Assembly: GCA_027081565.1 (NCBI GenBank) | Contig: JALWKG010000124.1 | Location: 1-5,440, forward strand | Direction of reading: 5' to 3' | Length of the DNA: 5,440 nt | From: Helicobacteraceae bacterium | GTDB taxonomy: Bacteria; Campylobacterota; Campylobacteria; Campylobacterales; Sulfurimonadaceae | Part shown: positions 1 through 4,455 of the stretch, in pieces | Layout: each line of letters opens with the position of its first letter | Position numbering within the stretch: position 1 is the stretch's first letter | Translations under genes and position numbers: made by a program | The notes under the pieces: model-generated | What the model was told of the DNA's origin: nothing | Databases searched by the model: none | Seen by the model: only the letters and a program-made list of their open reading frames with translations

Positions 1-1
1 T

Positions 2-319
2 ACCGTGCGCTCAAGATTGAACACAGTGCAAGAAAAAAGTGTTATGGTACCTAAGGCCTTGGACATCGATCTGAGCCATTTAAACCTCTCTACACTTTTT
101 GAATTTGTAAAAGCACATGAGCGTCTTGCCAAGCATGAGGCAAAGACACTGATAGAGTCACTCTACCACCGTGCAACTGTTGTAGACAGGTTGGCCCTGA
201 GTGAAAAACAGATCAGAAACTTTGAACGCAGTTTTAAACTGATCAATGCCAACGCCAGACTCCAGACAGTTCTGGTCACACTGCTTATGAGCTTTTTAAA
301 GGTCTCTCGTGGTCGTTAA
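2..319 (+). CDS. holB: DNA polymerase III subunit delta' (clamp loader), 3' part
   Basis: Only the last 105 codons are present; the gene begins before the window. The reading frame is open from base 2 and starts with TVRSRL, the '(L)P-T-(I/V)-R-S-R' block at the end of the AAA+ module of delta'/DnaX clamp-loader subunits. The rest (MVPKALDIDLSHLNL onward) is mostly helical and ends in a Leu-rich helix, LQTVLVTLLMSFLKV. In the family, delta' joins delta and the DnaX subunits to load the sliding clamp for replication in the cytoplasm. A GTG at base 5 lies inside the TVRSR block and should not be taken as the start. The stop overlaps the folP start by 11 bases, so the two are very likely co-transcribed and translationally coupled; holB next to folP is an order known from Helicobacter and Campylobacter. 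The identification rests on the RSR block plus context, since the Walker motifs lie outside the window. Confidence 0.8.
   Translation, partial: TVRSRLNTVQEKSVMVPKALDIDLSHLNLSTLFEFVKAHERLAKHEAKTLIESLYHRATVVDRLALSEKQIRNFERSFKLINANARLQTVLVTLLMSFLKVSRGR
298..311 (+). promoter_or_regulatory. folP ribosome binding site and GTG start inside holB
   Basis: AAAGG at 298-302 is followed by 6 bases and then GTG at 309-311. The site lies in the holB coding sequence, 15-19 bases before its stop codon. This decides the GTG start of folP and fits translational coupling with holB. Confidence 0.7.
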
Positions 320-1448
320 ACAACTCAACATAGGTATTGATGTCAGAGCATATCTAAGAGAGATCGGTGTTGATGCGGGTGGCTTGAACATCATGAGTGC
401 TAAAGCACAACTCTATATCGTCAGTATTAAAGGTTTGGCATCTGCAGGTGCCAATGTCTTAAAACAAGATGCGCTATCCATAGGTGCTGATCTCGCGGTA
501 CCCAAAGGCACGGTTATGGCGAAAAAAGAGTTTGTGGACTGTCTGCTGATAGGGTCTAAAAAACATTTTAAGATCTTGAGTCATAAGGAGCTGAGTCAAC
601 CTTATGGACTTAAAGCAGTCGCCCATCAACTCCAGATCATCTTAAAAACAGAAAAACCACGGCACTGTCAGGTCATGGGCGTCATCAATGCCAATGATGA
701 CAGTTTTTTTAGCGGCAGTCGGTTTAAGGCTGATGCCGCCTTGAAACAGGTTGAGGCGATGATACATGATGGTGCTGAGATCATTGATATAGGGGGTGTC
801 TCCTCACGTCCTGGTTCTCTTGAGGTCTCAGTTGAAGAGGAGCTGGAACGGGTTCGGCCTATTATCGATCTGCTGGAAAAGAGTACACTTTTACAAAAGG
901 CCAAGTTCAGCATTGATACCTATCAGCCTGAAGTGGCGCAGTATGCTTTAGAGCGGGGTTTTCATATGGTCAATGATATTCGTGGACTTGAAAATGACCG
1001 TTTGTGTGAAGTGATCGCAGCCTTTGATGCTACAGCGATCATTATGCATATGAAAGGGCGTCCAGAGACCATGCAAGATGCTCCTGTATATGATGATGTT
1101 TTAGATGAGGTCTATGCCTTTTTTCAAAAACGCATCGCCAAGGCACATAGTTATGAGATCAAAAACATCATTTTAGATGTTGGCATCGGTTTTGGTAAGA
1201 CACTAGAGGACAACCTACTGCTCATTACCCATTTGGAGCACTTTCTTCGCCTTAGAAAATTGGTCTTGATCGGTGCAAGTCGTAAGTCTCTTATAGACAA
1301 GATCGACCCTTCTGACGTTTCAGAACGTCTAGGTGGTTCACTTGCTTTGCATCTGGCAGCAGCTAAAAATGGTGCGGGGATCTTGAGGGTGCACGATGTG
1401 CAAGAACATGTGCAAGCACTAAAGGTTCAAAACGCTTTAGTTATTTAA
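309..1448 (+). CDS. folP: Dihydropteroate synthase with N-terminal extension
   Basis: This 379-residue cytoplasmic enzyme condenses 7,8-dihydropterin pyrophosphate with p-aminobenzoate to dihydropteroate in folate synthesis. The DHPS TIM barrel occupies roughly residues 120-379 and all signature blocks are visible: MGVINANDDSFF (123-134, metal-ligand Asn127), GGVSSRPG (162-169), SIDT (201-204), NDIRG (222-226), MHMKGRPETMQ (246-256), DVGIGFGKT (290-298), GASRKSLI (322-329) and RVHDV (360-364). Residues corresponding to the E. coli pterin, pABA and phosphate ligands (D203, N222, D290, K326, R360, H362) are kept. The usual 'DPG' is 'DVG' and 'LNVTPDSF' is 'INANDDSF'. Residues 1-118 are extra compared with ~280-residue enzymes; this longer form is typical of Campylobacterota. 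In Helicobacter pylori the long enzyme was described as also having flavin-dependent dihydropteroate reductase activity. The GTG start is supported by AAAGG at 298-302, 6 bases upstream, and by the holB overlap; the next in-frame ATG is codon 29. Confidence 0.95.
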   Translation: MVVKQLNIGIDVRAYLREIGVDAGGLNIMSAKAQLYIVSIKGLASAGANVLKQDALSIGADLAVPKGTVMAKKEFVDCLLIGSKKHFKILSHKELSQPYGLKAVAHQLQIILKTEKPRHCQVMGVINANDDSFFSGSRFKADAALKQVEAMIHDGAEIIDIGGVSSRPGSLEVSVEEELERVRPIIDLLEKSTLLQKAKFSIDTYQPEVAQYALERGFHMVNDIRGLENDRLCEVIAAFDATAIIMHMKGRPETMQDAPVYDDVLDEVYAFFQKRIAKAHSYEIKNIILDVGIGFGKTLEDNLLLITHLEHFLRLRKLVLIGASRKSLIDKIDPSDVSERLGGSLALHLAAAKNGAGILRVHDVQEHVQALKVQNALVI

Positions 1449-1461
1449 ATATATTTTATGA

Positions 1462-1487
1462 AAAGGGCTTACTTGATGTAAGCTTTG
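1462..1487. terminator. Weak hairpin between convergent folP and ppi
   Basis: GCTTAC (1467-1472) pairs with GTAAGC (1478-1483) around a 5-base loop. On the minus strand the hairpin covers the last ppi codons and its stop, and is followed by CCCTTTTC. On the plus strand it is followed only by TTTG, with an AAA/TTT extension across a GG bulge. It is the only dyad in the 20-base gap between the two stop codons, so a weak bidirectional terminator is the natural guess; the short stem and short U-run make this uncertain. Confidence 0.4.
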
Positions 1488-2041
1488 ATGATCTCTTGTT
1501 TCTCTACAGGGCGGTCTCCACCACCACGACCAGAAGTCGCGACATTGTTTAACTTGTTAATAACATCTTGACCTTTAACCACATATCCGAAGATGGTATG
1601 ACGGCCATTTAACCATGGCGTGGGTGCGGTAGTGATGAAAAACTGACTTCCGTTGGTTCCCGGACCGGCATTGGCCATGGCTAAGATGCCGGTACGGTTG
1701 AAGGTGACATTTTTAGCGAACTCATCTTTAAAAGGTTTGTTCCATATAGAACTTCCGCCACGGCCTGTTCCGGTAGGGTCTCCCCCTTGGATCATAAAGT
1801 CTTTGATAATACGGTGGAAGATCAGACCATTGTAGTAGCCATTTTTAACATGGGTTGTGAAGTTCTCTACTGCGAGTGGTGCATAGTCAGGACGCAGTTC
1901 TATCTCTATAGTCCCCTGAGTAGTCTCTAAGACAACGATAGGCTTTTGCACCTTAGGGGTTGCGTTCTGGGTAAGTGTATCGTGCAGGTCTGCAAAGACA
2001 AGTGTAGATAGGGAAAACATTAGGGCAATAAAAAACTTCAT
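1469..2041 (-). CDS. Exported cyclophilin-type peptidyl-prolyl cis-trans isomerase
   Basis: A 190-residue cyclophilin that isomerises X-Pro bonds in folding proteins. Residues 1-17 (MKFFIALMFSLSTLVFA) form a classical Sec signal peptide with a likely cut after Ala17, so the mature enzyme should act in the periplasm. A short linker (18-34) is followed by the cyclophilin fold (35-190). The active site is complete relative to human CypA numbering: R77 in FHRII (R55), F82 and M83 (F60/M61), Q85 in MIQGG (Q63), F135 in SQFF (F113), W143 in PWLNGRH (W121) and H148 (H126). The start is supported by GGAGA (2046-2050), 4 bases before the ATG. It is divergent from the barrel gene at 2162 and converges on folP. 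Periplasmic prolyl isomerases commonly assist outer-membrane protein folding, so sharing a promoter region with a beta-barrel gene is suggestive, though that link is inference. Similar Campylobacterota genes are often simply called ppi. Confidence 0.95.
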   Translation of the reverse strand: MKFFIALMFSLSTLVFADLHDTLTQNATPKVQKPIVVLETTQGTIEIELRPDYAPLAVENFTTHVKNGYYNGLIFHRIIKDFMIQGGDPTGTGRGGSSIWNKPFKDEFAKNVTFNRTGILAMANAGPGTNGSQFFITTAPTPWLNGRHTIFGYVVKGQDVINKLNNVATSGRGGGDRPVEKQEIIKAYIK

Positions 2042-2101
2042 TTAATCTCCAAGGTACAAAAATAGGGTGTAAGCTATTCCATAAGCTTATCAAACTGACT
2101 T

Positions 2102-2110
2102 ATTATAGCA
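2102..2110 (-). promoter_or_regulatory. Extended -10 promoter of the cyclophilin gene
   Basis: On the minus strand this reads TGCTATAAT: a perfect TATAAT -10 hexamer with the TGn extension. No TTGACA-like -35 is evident, as is usual for sigma-70 promoters in Campylobacterota. Transcription would start near 2095, giving a leader of about 55 bases. Confidence 0.6.
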
Positions 2111-2116
2111 AAGCTA

Positions 2117-2125
2117 TGTTATGAT
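2117..2125 (+). promoter_or_regulatory. Extended -10 promoter of the beta-barrel gene
   Basis: The plus strand reads TGTTATGAT, a 5-of-6 match to TATAAT with the TGn extension. CTGACT at 2095-2100 could serve as a poor -35 but the 19-base spacing is long. Transcription would start near 2132, giving a leader of about 30 bases. AAGGA at 2150-2154 is the ribosome binding site, 7 bases before the ATG. The element lies 6 bases from the divergent cyclophilin -10. Confidence 0.55.
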
Positions 2126-2161
2126 TTCGACTAGATTTTTAGATGATACAAGGAATTAAAT

Positions 2162-2704
2162 ATGAGAAAATGGTTTTACACACTTTTAGCAACATCTCTC
2201 TTAAGTGCAAATGTTATGGCAACAGAGGTTGGTTTTTACGCTGGTGGCGGAATGGCTTTTGAAGCAGTTCCAAACAATTCTCAAGATTGGGAAATGGGGC
2301 TTGGTGTTGTTCTACGTGGTGGGATGACCCTTGATACTTTAATGGAAGGTTTTGCCGCTGAGATAGAGTTGACAAAATCATTAGTAGATCCTAAGGTTAA
2401 TTATAAAGGAAATATGGATCGTGATAAGGTAAATGTGGCAACTTTAGCAACGTATGCTGTTTATCGTATTCCTGTGACAAAACTTATCTATGTAAAACCA
2501 CGTTTTGGTGTTATTTTTCCTAACTTGGGTGGAGCAGAAAGTGAGTACTCTAATGATAACATTGTCAATTCACGTAATATTACTTTTTCATCAGGTATTG
2601 GGGCAGGGTATACGGTGATGGATCATTTGGATATTTATGTAGACTATACGGTGATCGGTGAAAATATCACGAATTATGCAGTAGGTGCCGAATACCACTT
2701 TTAA
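2162..2704 (+). CDS. Small outer-membrane beta-barrel protein (OmpX/OmpW-like size)
   Basis: A 180-residue protein with a signal peptide (MRKWFYTLLATSLLSANVMA, cut after Ala20) and a mature part of 160 residues that reads as eight amphipathic strands: about 21-36, 43-57, 63-76, 90-105, 109-123, 139-153, 156-168 and 170-180. It ends in YHF; a terminal Phe preceded by alternating hydrophobic residues is the classic BAM recognition signature of outer-membrane barrels. Turns rich in N, D, G and S (37-42, 77-88, 124-138) look like periplasmic turns and surface loops. The size fits an 8-stranded barrel such as OmpX, OmpA-N or OmpW, but I do not recognise a specific family motif, so substrate and function are unknown. 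No OmpA-C peptidoglycan domain is present. It starts 7 bases after AAGGA and has its own promoter divergent from the periplasmic prolyl isomerase. A long hairpin begins at its stop codon. Confidence 0.85.
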   Translation: MRKWFYTLLATSLLSANVMATEVGFYAGGGMAFEAVPNNSQDWEMGLGVVLRGGMTLDTLMEGFAAEIELTKSLVDPKVNYKGNMDRDKVNVATLATYAVYRIPVTKLIYVKPRFGVIFPNLGGAESEYSNDNIVNSRNITFSSGIGAGYTVMDHLDIYVDYTVIGENITNYAVGAEYHF

Positions 2705-2810
2705 AAGTTCTAGCTGCGGCGCGATTTGCACCGGGGTTCACCTCTCAACGTACCGATGTACGCCTTCGGGTTCACGCCCGGCACAACTCACACCACTTCT
2801 GAAACTTTTA
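2702..2810 (-). repeat. 109-base imperfect palindrome, probable structured RNA or palindromic element
   Basis: The left arm 2702-2735 pairs with 2777-2810 in one register (positions summing to 5512), with only four unpaired positions if read as minus-strand RNA: 2702-2710 with 2802-2810, 2712-2713 with 2799-2800, 2716-2724 with 2788-2796, and 2726-2735 with 2777-2786. A separate apical stem CGTAC (2749-2753)/GTACG (2758-2762) closes a 4-base loop. Six arm pairs are C-A mismatches on the plus strand and therefore G-U wobbles on the minus strand; only one arm position (2711/2801) goes the other way. This bias suggests an RNA fold read from the minus strand. The segment 2711-2800 is 60% G+C (54 of 90), far above its surroundings. 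It could be a dispersed palindromic repeat, the 3' end of a hup-strand transcript, a small RNA, or a terminator for the barrel gene. The fold is seen; the role is not known. Confidence 0.6.
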
Positions 2811-3060
2811 TGCGTACAGTTACTTCTTTAGATGAGCTATCGTCATCTTTTACTTTGCTTCGCCTATTAAATTCGGGCAAAAACCGGAATCCAGAAGTTT
2901 GAATTACCTAACTAGAATAGTACTTATTACTCTTCATTCGTGCAAATTTGCGTAACATCCCAGGATGGCTTCTTTACCTCCTCTGTTGACGAGCGCTCTT
3001 GCTCTTTAGAAGATCAATAATGTAAGTTATAGTGGGTTTAAAAAAGTTTTTGGGAAGAGG
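2811..3060. other. Intergenic stretch with several short dyads, no convincing gene
   Basis: No credible reading frame is visible on either strand. Short dyads are frequent: AGATGA/TCATCT (2830-2835 with 2843-2848), ATTCGGG/CCGGAAT with one mismatch (2871-2877 with 2884-2890), the perfect palindromes GCAAATTTGC (2942-2951) and GAGCGCTC (2991-2998), and CATCC/GGATG (2956-2960 with 2963-2967). The minus strand carries a near-perfect Shine-Dalgarno sequence, AGAGGAGGT (2976-2984), with no start codon at a usable distance. Together with the adjacent long palindrome this looks like non-coding structured sequence or the remains of an inserted element, and I cannot assign it further. Confidence 0.5.
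3026..3031 (-). promoter_or_regulatory. Possible -10 element reading into the 2702-3019 region
   Basis: The minus strand reads TATAAC, a 5-of-6 match to TATAAT, preceded by a T-rich stretch (ACTTTTTT) such as is seen upstream of -10 boxes in Campylobacterota. A transcript starting near 3019 would run through the dyads and the long hairpin. Without TG extension or -35 this is only a candidate. Confidence 0.25.
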
Positions 3061-3062
3061 GT

Positions 3063-3080
3063 GTCACGCGTTAGCGTGAC
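3063..3080 (-). terminator. Hairpin after hup
   Basis: GTCACGC (3063-3069) and GCGTGAC (3074-3080) form a perfect 7-bp stem with a 4-base loop, beginning 11 bases after the hup stop codon. On the minus strand it is followed by ACCCTCTTCCC, which is pyrimidine-rich but lacks a run of T. It is likely the hup transcript end or a 3'-stabilising hairpin; the missing U-tract leaves read-through possible. Confidence 0.5.
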
Positions 3081-3091
3081 GAAAAGGGTGA

Positions 3092-3376
3092 CTATTTGCC
3101 AGCAGCAACGCGGTCTTTAAGAGACTTTCCTGCTTTGAACTTAGGAACCATTTTGTCCTGAGTTGTATAAGTTTTATCAGTTCCTGGAACCTTACCGCTT
3201 TTACCTTTTTGAAGTGTAGCAACGAAAGATCCGAAACCTACTAGAGAGATGTCTTCTTTAGCAACTAGTGCTTCTGTTACAGCTTCTGTAAATGCTTTGA
3301 TTGCAGTCTCTGCCTCAACTTTAGTTTTGTAGTCGCCGTTTTTTTGAACGAGTTCAACGAATTGTGCTTTATTCAT
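3092..3376 (-). CDS. hup: HU-family DNA-binding protein
   Basis: A 94-residue histone-like nucleoid protein that binds and bends DNA as a dimer. Residues 1-42 (MNKAQFVELV... to the EALVAKEDISL segment) match the helical dimerisation half of HU, followed by the signature LVGFGSF (45-51) at the turn into the beta sheet. Residues 54-76 form the DNA-embracing arms, with the probable intercalating proline at P64 in KVPGTD, where typical HU has N-P-x-T-G. The C-terminal helix contains VPKFKAGKSLKD (77-88) and a basic tail. Length is normal for HU/IHF (90-100). The arm lacks the usual 'GRNP' and has 'SGKVPGTDKTY' instead, which is a lineage-type variant rather than a defect. The subunit is HU-like rather than IHF-like, but that distinction is soft. 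The gene stands alone, with AAAGG on the minus strand just upstream of the ATG and two hairpins in the leader. Confidence 0.95.
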   Translation of the reverse strand: MNKAQFVELVQKNGDYKTKVEAETAIKAFTEAVTEALVAKEDISLVGFGSFVATLQKGKSGKVPGTDKTYTTQDKMVPKFKAGKSLKDRVAAGK

Positions 3377-3395
3377 ACGAAATGCCCTTTATAAA

Positions 3396-3408
3396 GATGT
3401 TTGACATC
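3396..3408 (-). promoter_or_regulatory. Short dyad just upstream of the hup ribosome binding site
   Basis: GATGT (3396-3400), TTG, ACATC (3404-3408) is a perfect 5-bp dyad. In the minus-strand transcript it sits directly before TTTATAAAGGG, which carries the hup ribosome binding site, about 20 bases before the ATG. It could be an operator or a small leader hairpin affecting translation; both are inference. Confidence 0.35.
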
Positions 3409-3434
3409 AAAAACTCCCCTATAACTGGGGCTTT
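3409..3434 (-). terminator. Terminator-like hairpin in the hup leader
   Basis: On the minus strand AAAG is followed by CCCC (3430-3427), a 7-base loop, GGGG (3419-3416), AG and TTTTT. This is the layout of an intrinsic terminator: a short GC stem followed at once by a run of T. It ends about 33 bases upstream of the hup ATG. If hup starts transcription further upstream, it is a candidate attenuator; otherwise it may terminate transcription arriving from the gene at 3665. The stem is only 4 GC pairs plus an AAA/TTT extension. Confidence 0.4.
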
Positions 3435-3453
3435 ATGATTCAACTATGATTAC

Positions 3454-3459
3454 TTTATA
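3454..3459 (-). promoter_or_regulatory. Candidate hup -10 element
   Basis: The minus strand reads TATAAA, 5 of 6 matches to TATAAT, about 78 bases before the hup ATG, with A/T-rich sequence upstream and no recognisable -35. Transcription would start near 3447, placing both leader hairpins in the hup 5' UTR. Other A/T-rich hexamers in this spacer could serve instead. Confidence 0.35.
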
Positions 3460-3580
3460 CTCTCTAAGCTTAAAGTTTTCTTCTTTTTGTGATATTTAGA
3501 TTGAAATCGCTAAAAAAAGCAATAAATCTTCACAAACATCGTCAGGATGGGGCTTCTATACACTTTTTAGGATTAAGTTA

Positions 3581-3603
3581 AAAGAGAAATGGCAGCTCTC
3601 TTT
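3581..3603. other. A/T-rich dyad in the hup/3665 spacer
   Basis: AAAGAGA (3581-3587) pairs with TCTCTTT (3597-3603) around a 9-base loop. It lies downstream of the minus-strand gene ending at 3665 and might contribute to termination (followed by TTAAC on that strand). It is weak. I see nothing else definite between 3460 and 3664. Confidence 0.25.
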
Positions 3604-3644
3604 GAGAAGGACATACTTTGGTAGATCTGAGTGTTATAAAAGGA

Positions 3645-3685
3645 AAAAAGTGTTGAAAAAAGGGTTAGGGGATCTTTAAAAGATC
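3645..3685 (-). terminator. Possible terminator of the coiled-coil gene
   Basis: GATCT (3671-3675) and AGATC (3681-3685) form a 5-bp stem over the last codons of the gene. On the minus strand it is followed by CCCC, the stop codon and two runs of six T (complements of the A-runs at 3656-3661 and 3644-3649). The T-runs fit termination, but the stem is short and the first run starts about 10 bases from it. Confidence 0.35.
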
Positions 3686-4303
3686 ACTATAGTCAAATCG
3701 GCTCAAGTCAAGATAGAACTCACCGTTATGCTGTAGTATTCTGATGTCGCTTCCATATGCTCCGGCAAAACGTCTTTTAATAATGCGTCGCTCCATAGTC
3801 TCTAAGCCAATGTTTTTAAGGTATTTGCGTAAAGCGATCTTATGTGATGACTCAGAAGCAGAGAGGGGCGCTTGTTGCTCTTCTTTGATGATCCCTTCTA
3901 TCGTACTTTCAACCGGTTCAGATCTTGCAGGGAGTGGTGCTGAAAGTTGCAGTTTGGTGTTGATGAGTTCTAAAACAGTTTTAAGCTGCTCATCTTTACT
4001 TTGGTAGAGATGTTCAATACGGCTGCGCTCTTCTTTAAGCATCTGCTCTTTATCATCGATCAGGCGATCGACCTTGTGTTCGAGTTCAGCGATCTTATCT
4101 TTAAGCTCTTGGTTCTCTTTTTGGTAAAGGGCGATGATGGTACCCACAGAGGTCTTTGGCTTAGTCTGCGGTTCACTGCTCACCAATATGTAGACCAGAC
4201 CATTATCAATAGTGTAGTTCAACTCTTTATTGCGCAACTTGGCGTGAACAGTAGCTATGGGTACTTCAAATCGTTTTGCATACTCATCTATACTTAGACG
4301 CAT
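3665..4303 (-). CDS. HTH and coiled-coil protein of unknown function
   Basis: I do not recognise a characterised function. With the start chosen here the protein has 212 residues. Residues 1-42 (SIDEYAKRFEVPIATVHAKLRNKEL) look like a MerR/excisionase-type winged helix-turn-helix, followed by a short beta hairpin (YTIDNGLVYILV). Residues about 57-118 are a strongly charged Lys/Glu-rich heptad segment, a probable dimeric coiled coil. Residues 121-153 are a flexible Pro/Ser/Glu linker and 154-212 a basic C-terminal domain (KYLKNIGLETMERRIIKRRF, then FYLDLSRFDY). No signal peptide or membrane segment is seen. The layout recalls Campylobacterota-only 'domain of unknown function' proteins (possibly DUF3972, from memory only) and KfrA-like DNA-binding coiled-coil proteins. 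Three ATG codons stand in a row (4309, 4306, 4303); AAAGG at 4310-4314 touches the first and is 6 bases from the third, so the third is the likely start. It is divergent from pyk. Confidence 0.8.
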   Translation of the reverse strand: MRLSIDEYAKRFEVPIATVHAKLRNKELNYTIDNGLVYILVSSEPQTKPKTSVGTIIALYQKENQELKDKIAELEHKVDRLIDDKEQMLKEERSRIEHLYQSKDEQLKTVLELINTKLQLSAPLPARSEPVESTIEGIIKEEQQAPLSASESSHKIALRKYLKNIGLETMERRIIKRRFAGAYGSDIRILQHNGEFYLDLSRFDYSDLLKIP

Positions 4304-4330
4304 CATCATCCTTTATCGTATGTAACGTTG

Positions 4331-4339
4331 ATTTTAGCA
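4331..4339 (-). promoter_or_regulatory. Extended -10 promoter of the HTH/coiled-coil gene
   Basis: The minus strand reads TGCTAAAAT: TAAAAT is a 5-of-6 -10 hexamer with the TGn extension. Transcription would begin near 4324, about 21 bases before the ATG at 4303. A small dyad CACA-AA-TGTG (4338-4347) overlaps its upstream edge. Confidence 0.5.
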
Positions 4340-4420
4340 CAAATGTGTTTGGGTGTGACTTATTGTCTCGCAGCTTTGATTTGAATATGCTCGAATGCTT
4401 TTAGTAATCAAATTGTGGCT

Positions 4421-4426
4421 TATACA
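4421..4426 (+). promoter_or_regulatory. Candidate pyk -10 element
   Basis: TATACA, 4 of 6 to TATAAT, with CTTTTA 17 bases upstream in place of a -35. It would give a leader of about 25 bases before the pyk ATG. This is the best candidate in the 152-base divergent spacer but it is not strong. Confidence 0.3.
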
Positions 4427-4455
4427 TGTTAGTATCATCATAAGGATTTTAAGAG

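Noticed and set aside
1..54. Possible frameshift in holB: frame 1 reads RALKIEHSARKKCYGT before a stop
   Set aside because: Frame 2 is open from base 2 and contains the family block TVRSRL, so no frameshift is needed.
668..913. 81-residue open frame on the minus strand inside folP
   Set aside because: Ser/Arg-rich low-quality translation antisense to a clear DHPS coding region that contains conserved motifs; no ribosome binding site.
1653..1835. 60-residue open frame on the plus strand inside the cyclophilin gene
   Set aside because: Antisense to the cyclophilin core, where the active-site motifs lie; a shadow frame.
2702..2810. The long palindrome as a simple intrinsic terminator of the barrel gene
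   Set aside because: The T-run (2806-2809) is inside the stem and the fold is far longer and more interrupted than a standard terminator; the wobble pattern favours the minus strand. It may still stop plus-strand transcription incidentally.
2908..2958. 16-codon minus-strand frame (MLRKFARMKS...) downstream of AGAGGAGGT
   Set aside because: The Shine-Dalgarno is 18 bases from the ATG, too far, and the peptide is very short; treated as an orphan ribosome binding site in non-coding sequence.
2927..3013. 28-codon minus-strand open stretch (SSKEQERSSTEEV...)
   Set aside because: It has protein-like composition but no start codon between the upstream stop and its end; could be a gene remnant but cannot be supported.
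2705..3091. Retron, group II intron, CRISPR or tRNA in the large spacer
   Set aside because: No reverse transcriptase nearby, no domain V-like hairpin, no regularly spaced repeats, and no cloverleaf could be assembled.
3744..4297. Two open frames on the plus strand (3744-4007 and 4001-4297) inside the coiled-coil gene
   Set aside because: Both are antisense to the minus-strand gene, which has a promoter, a well-placed ribosome binding site and domain-like structure; their translations are Ser/Cys- or Phe/Leu-rich without family features.
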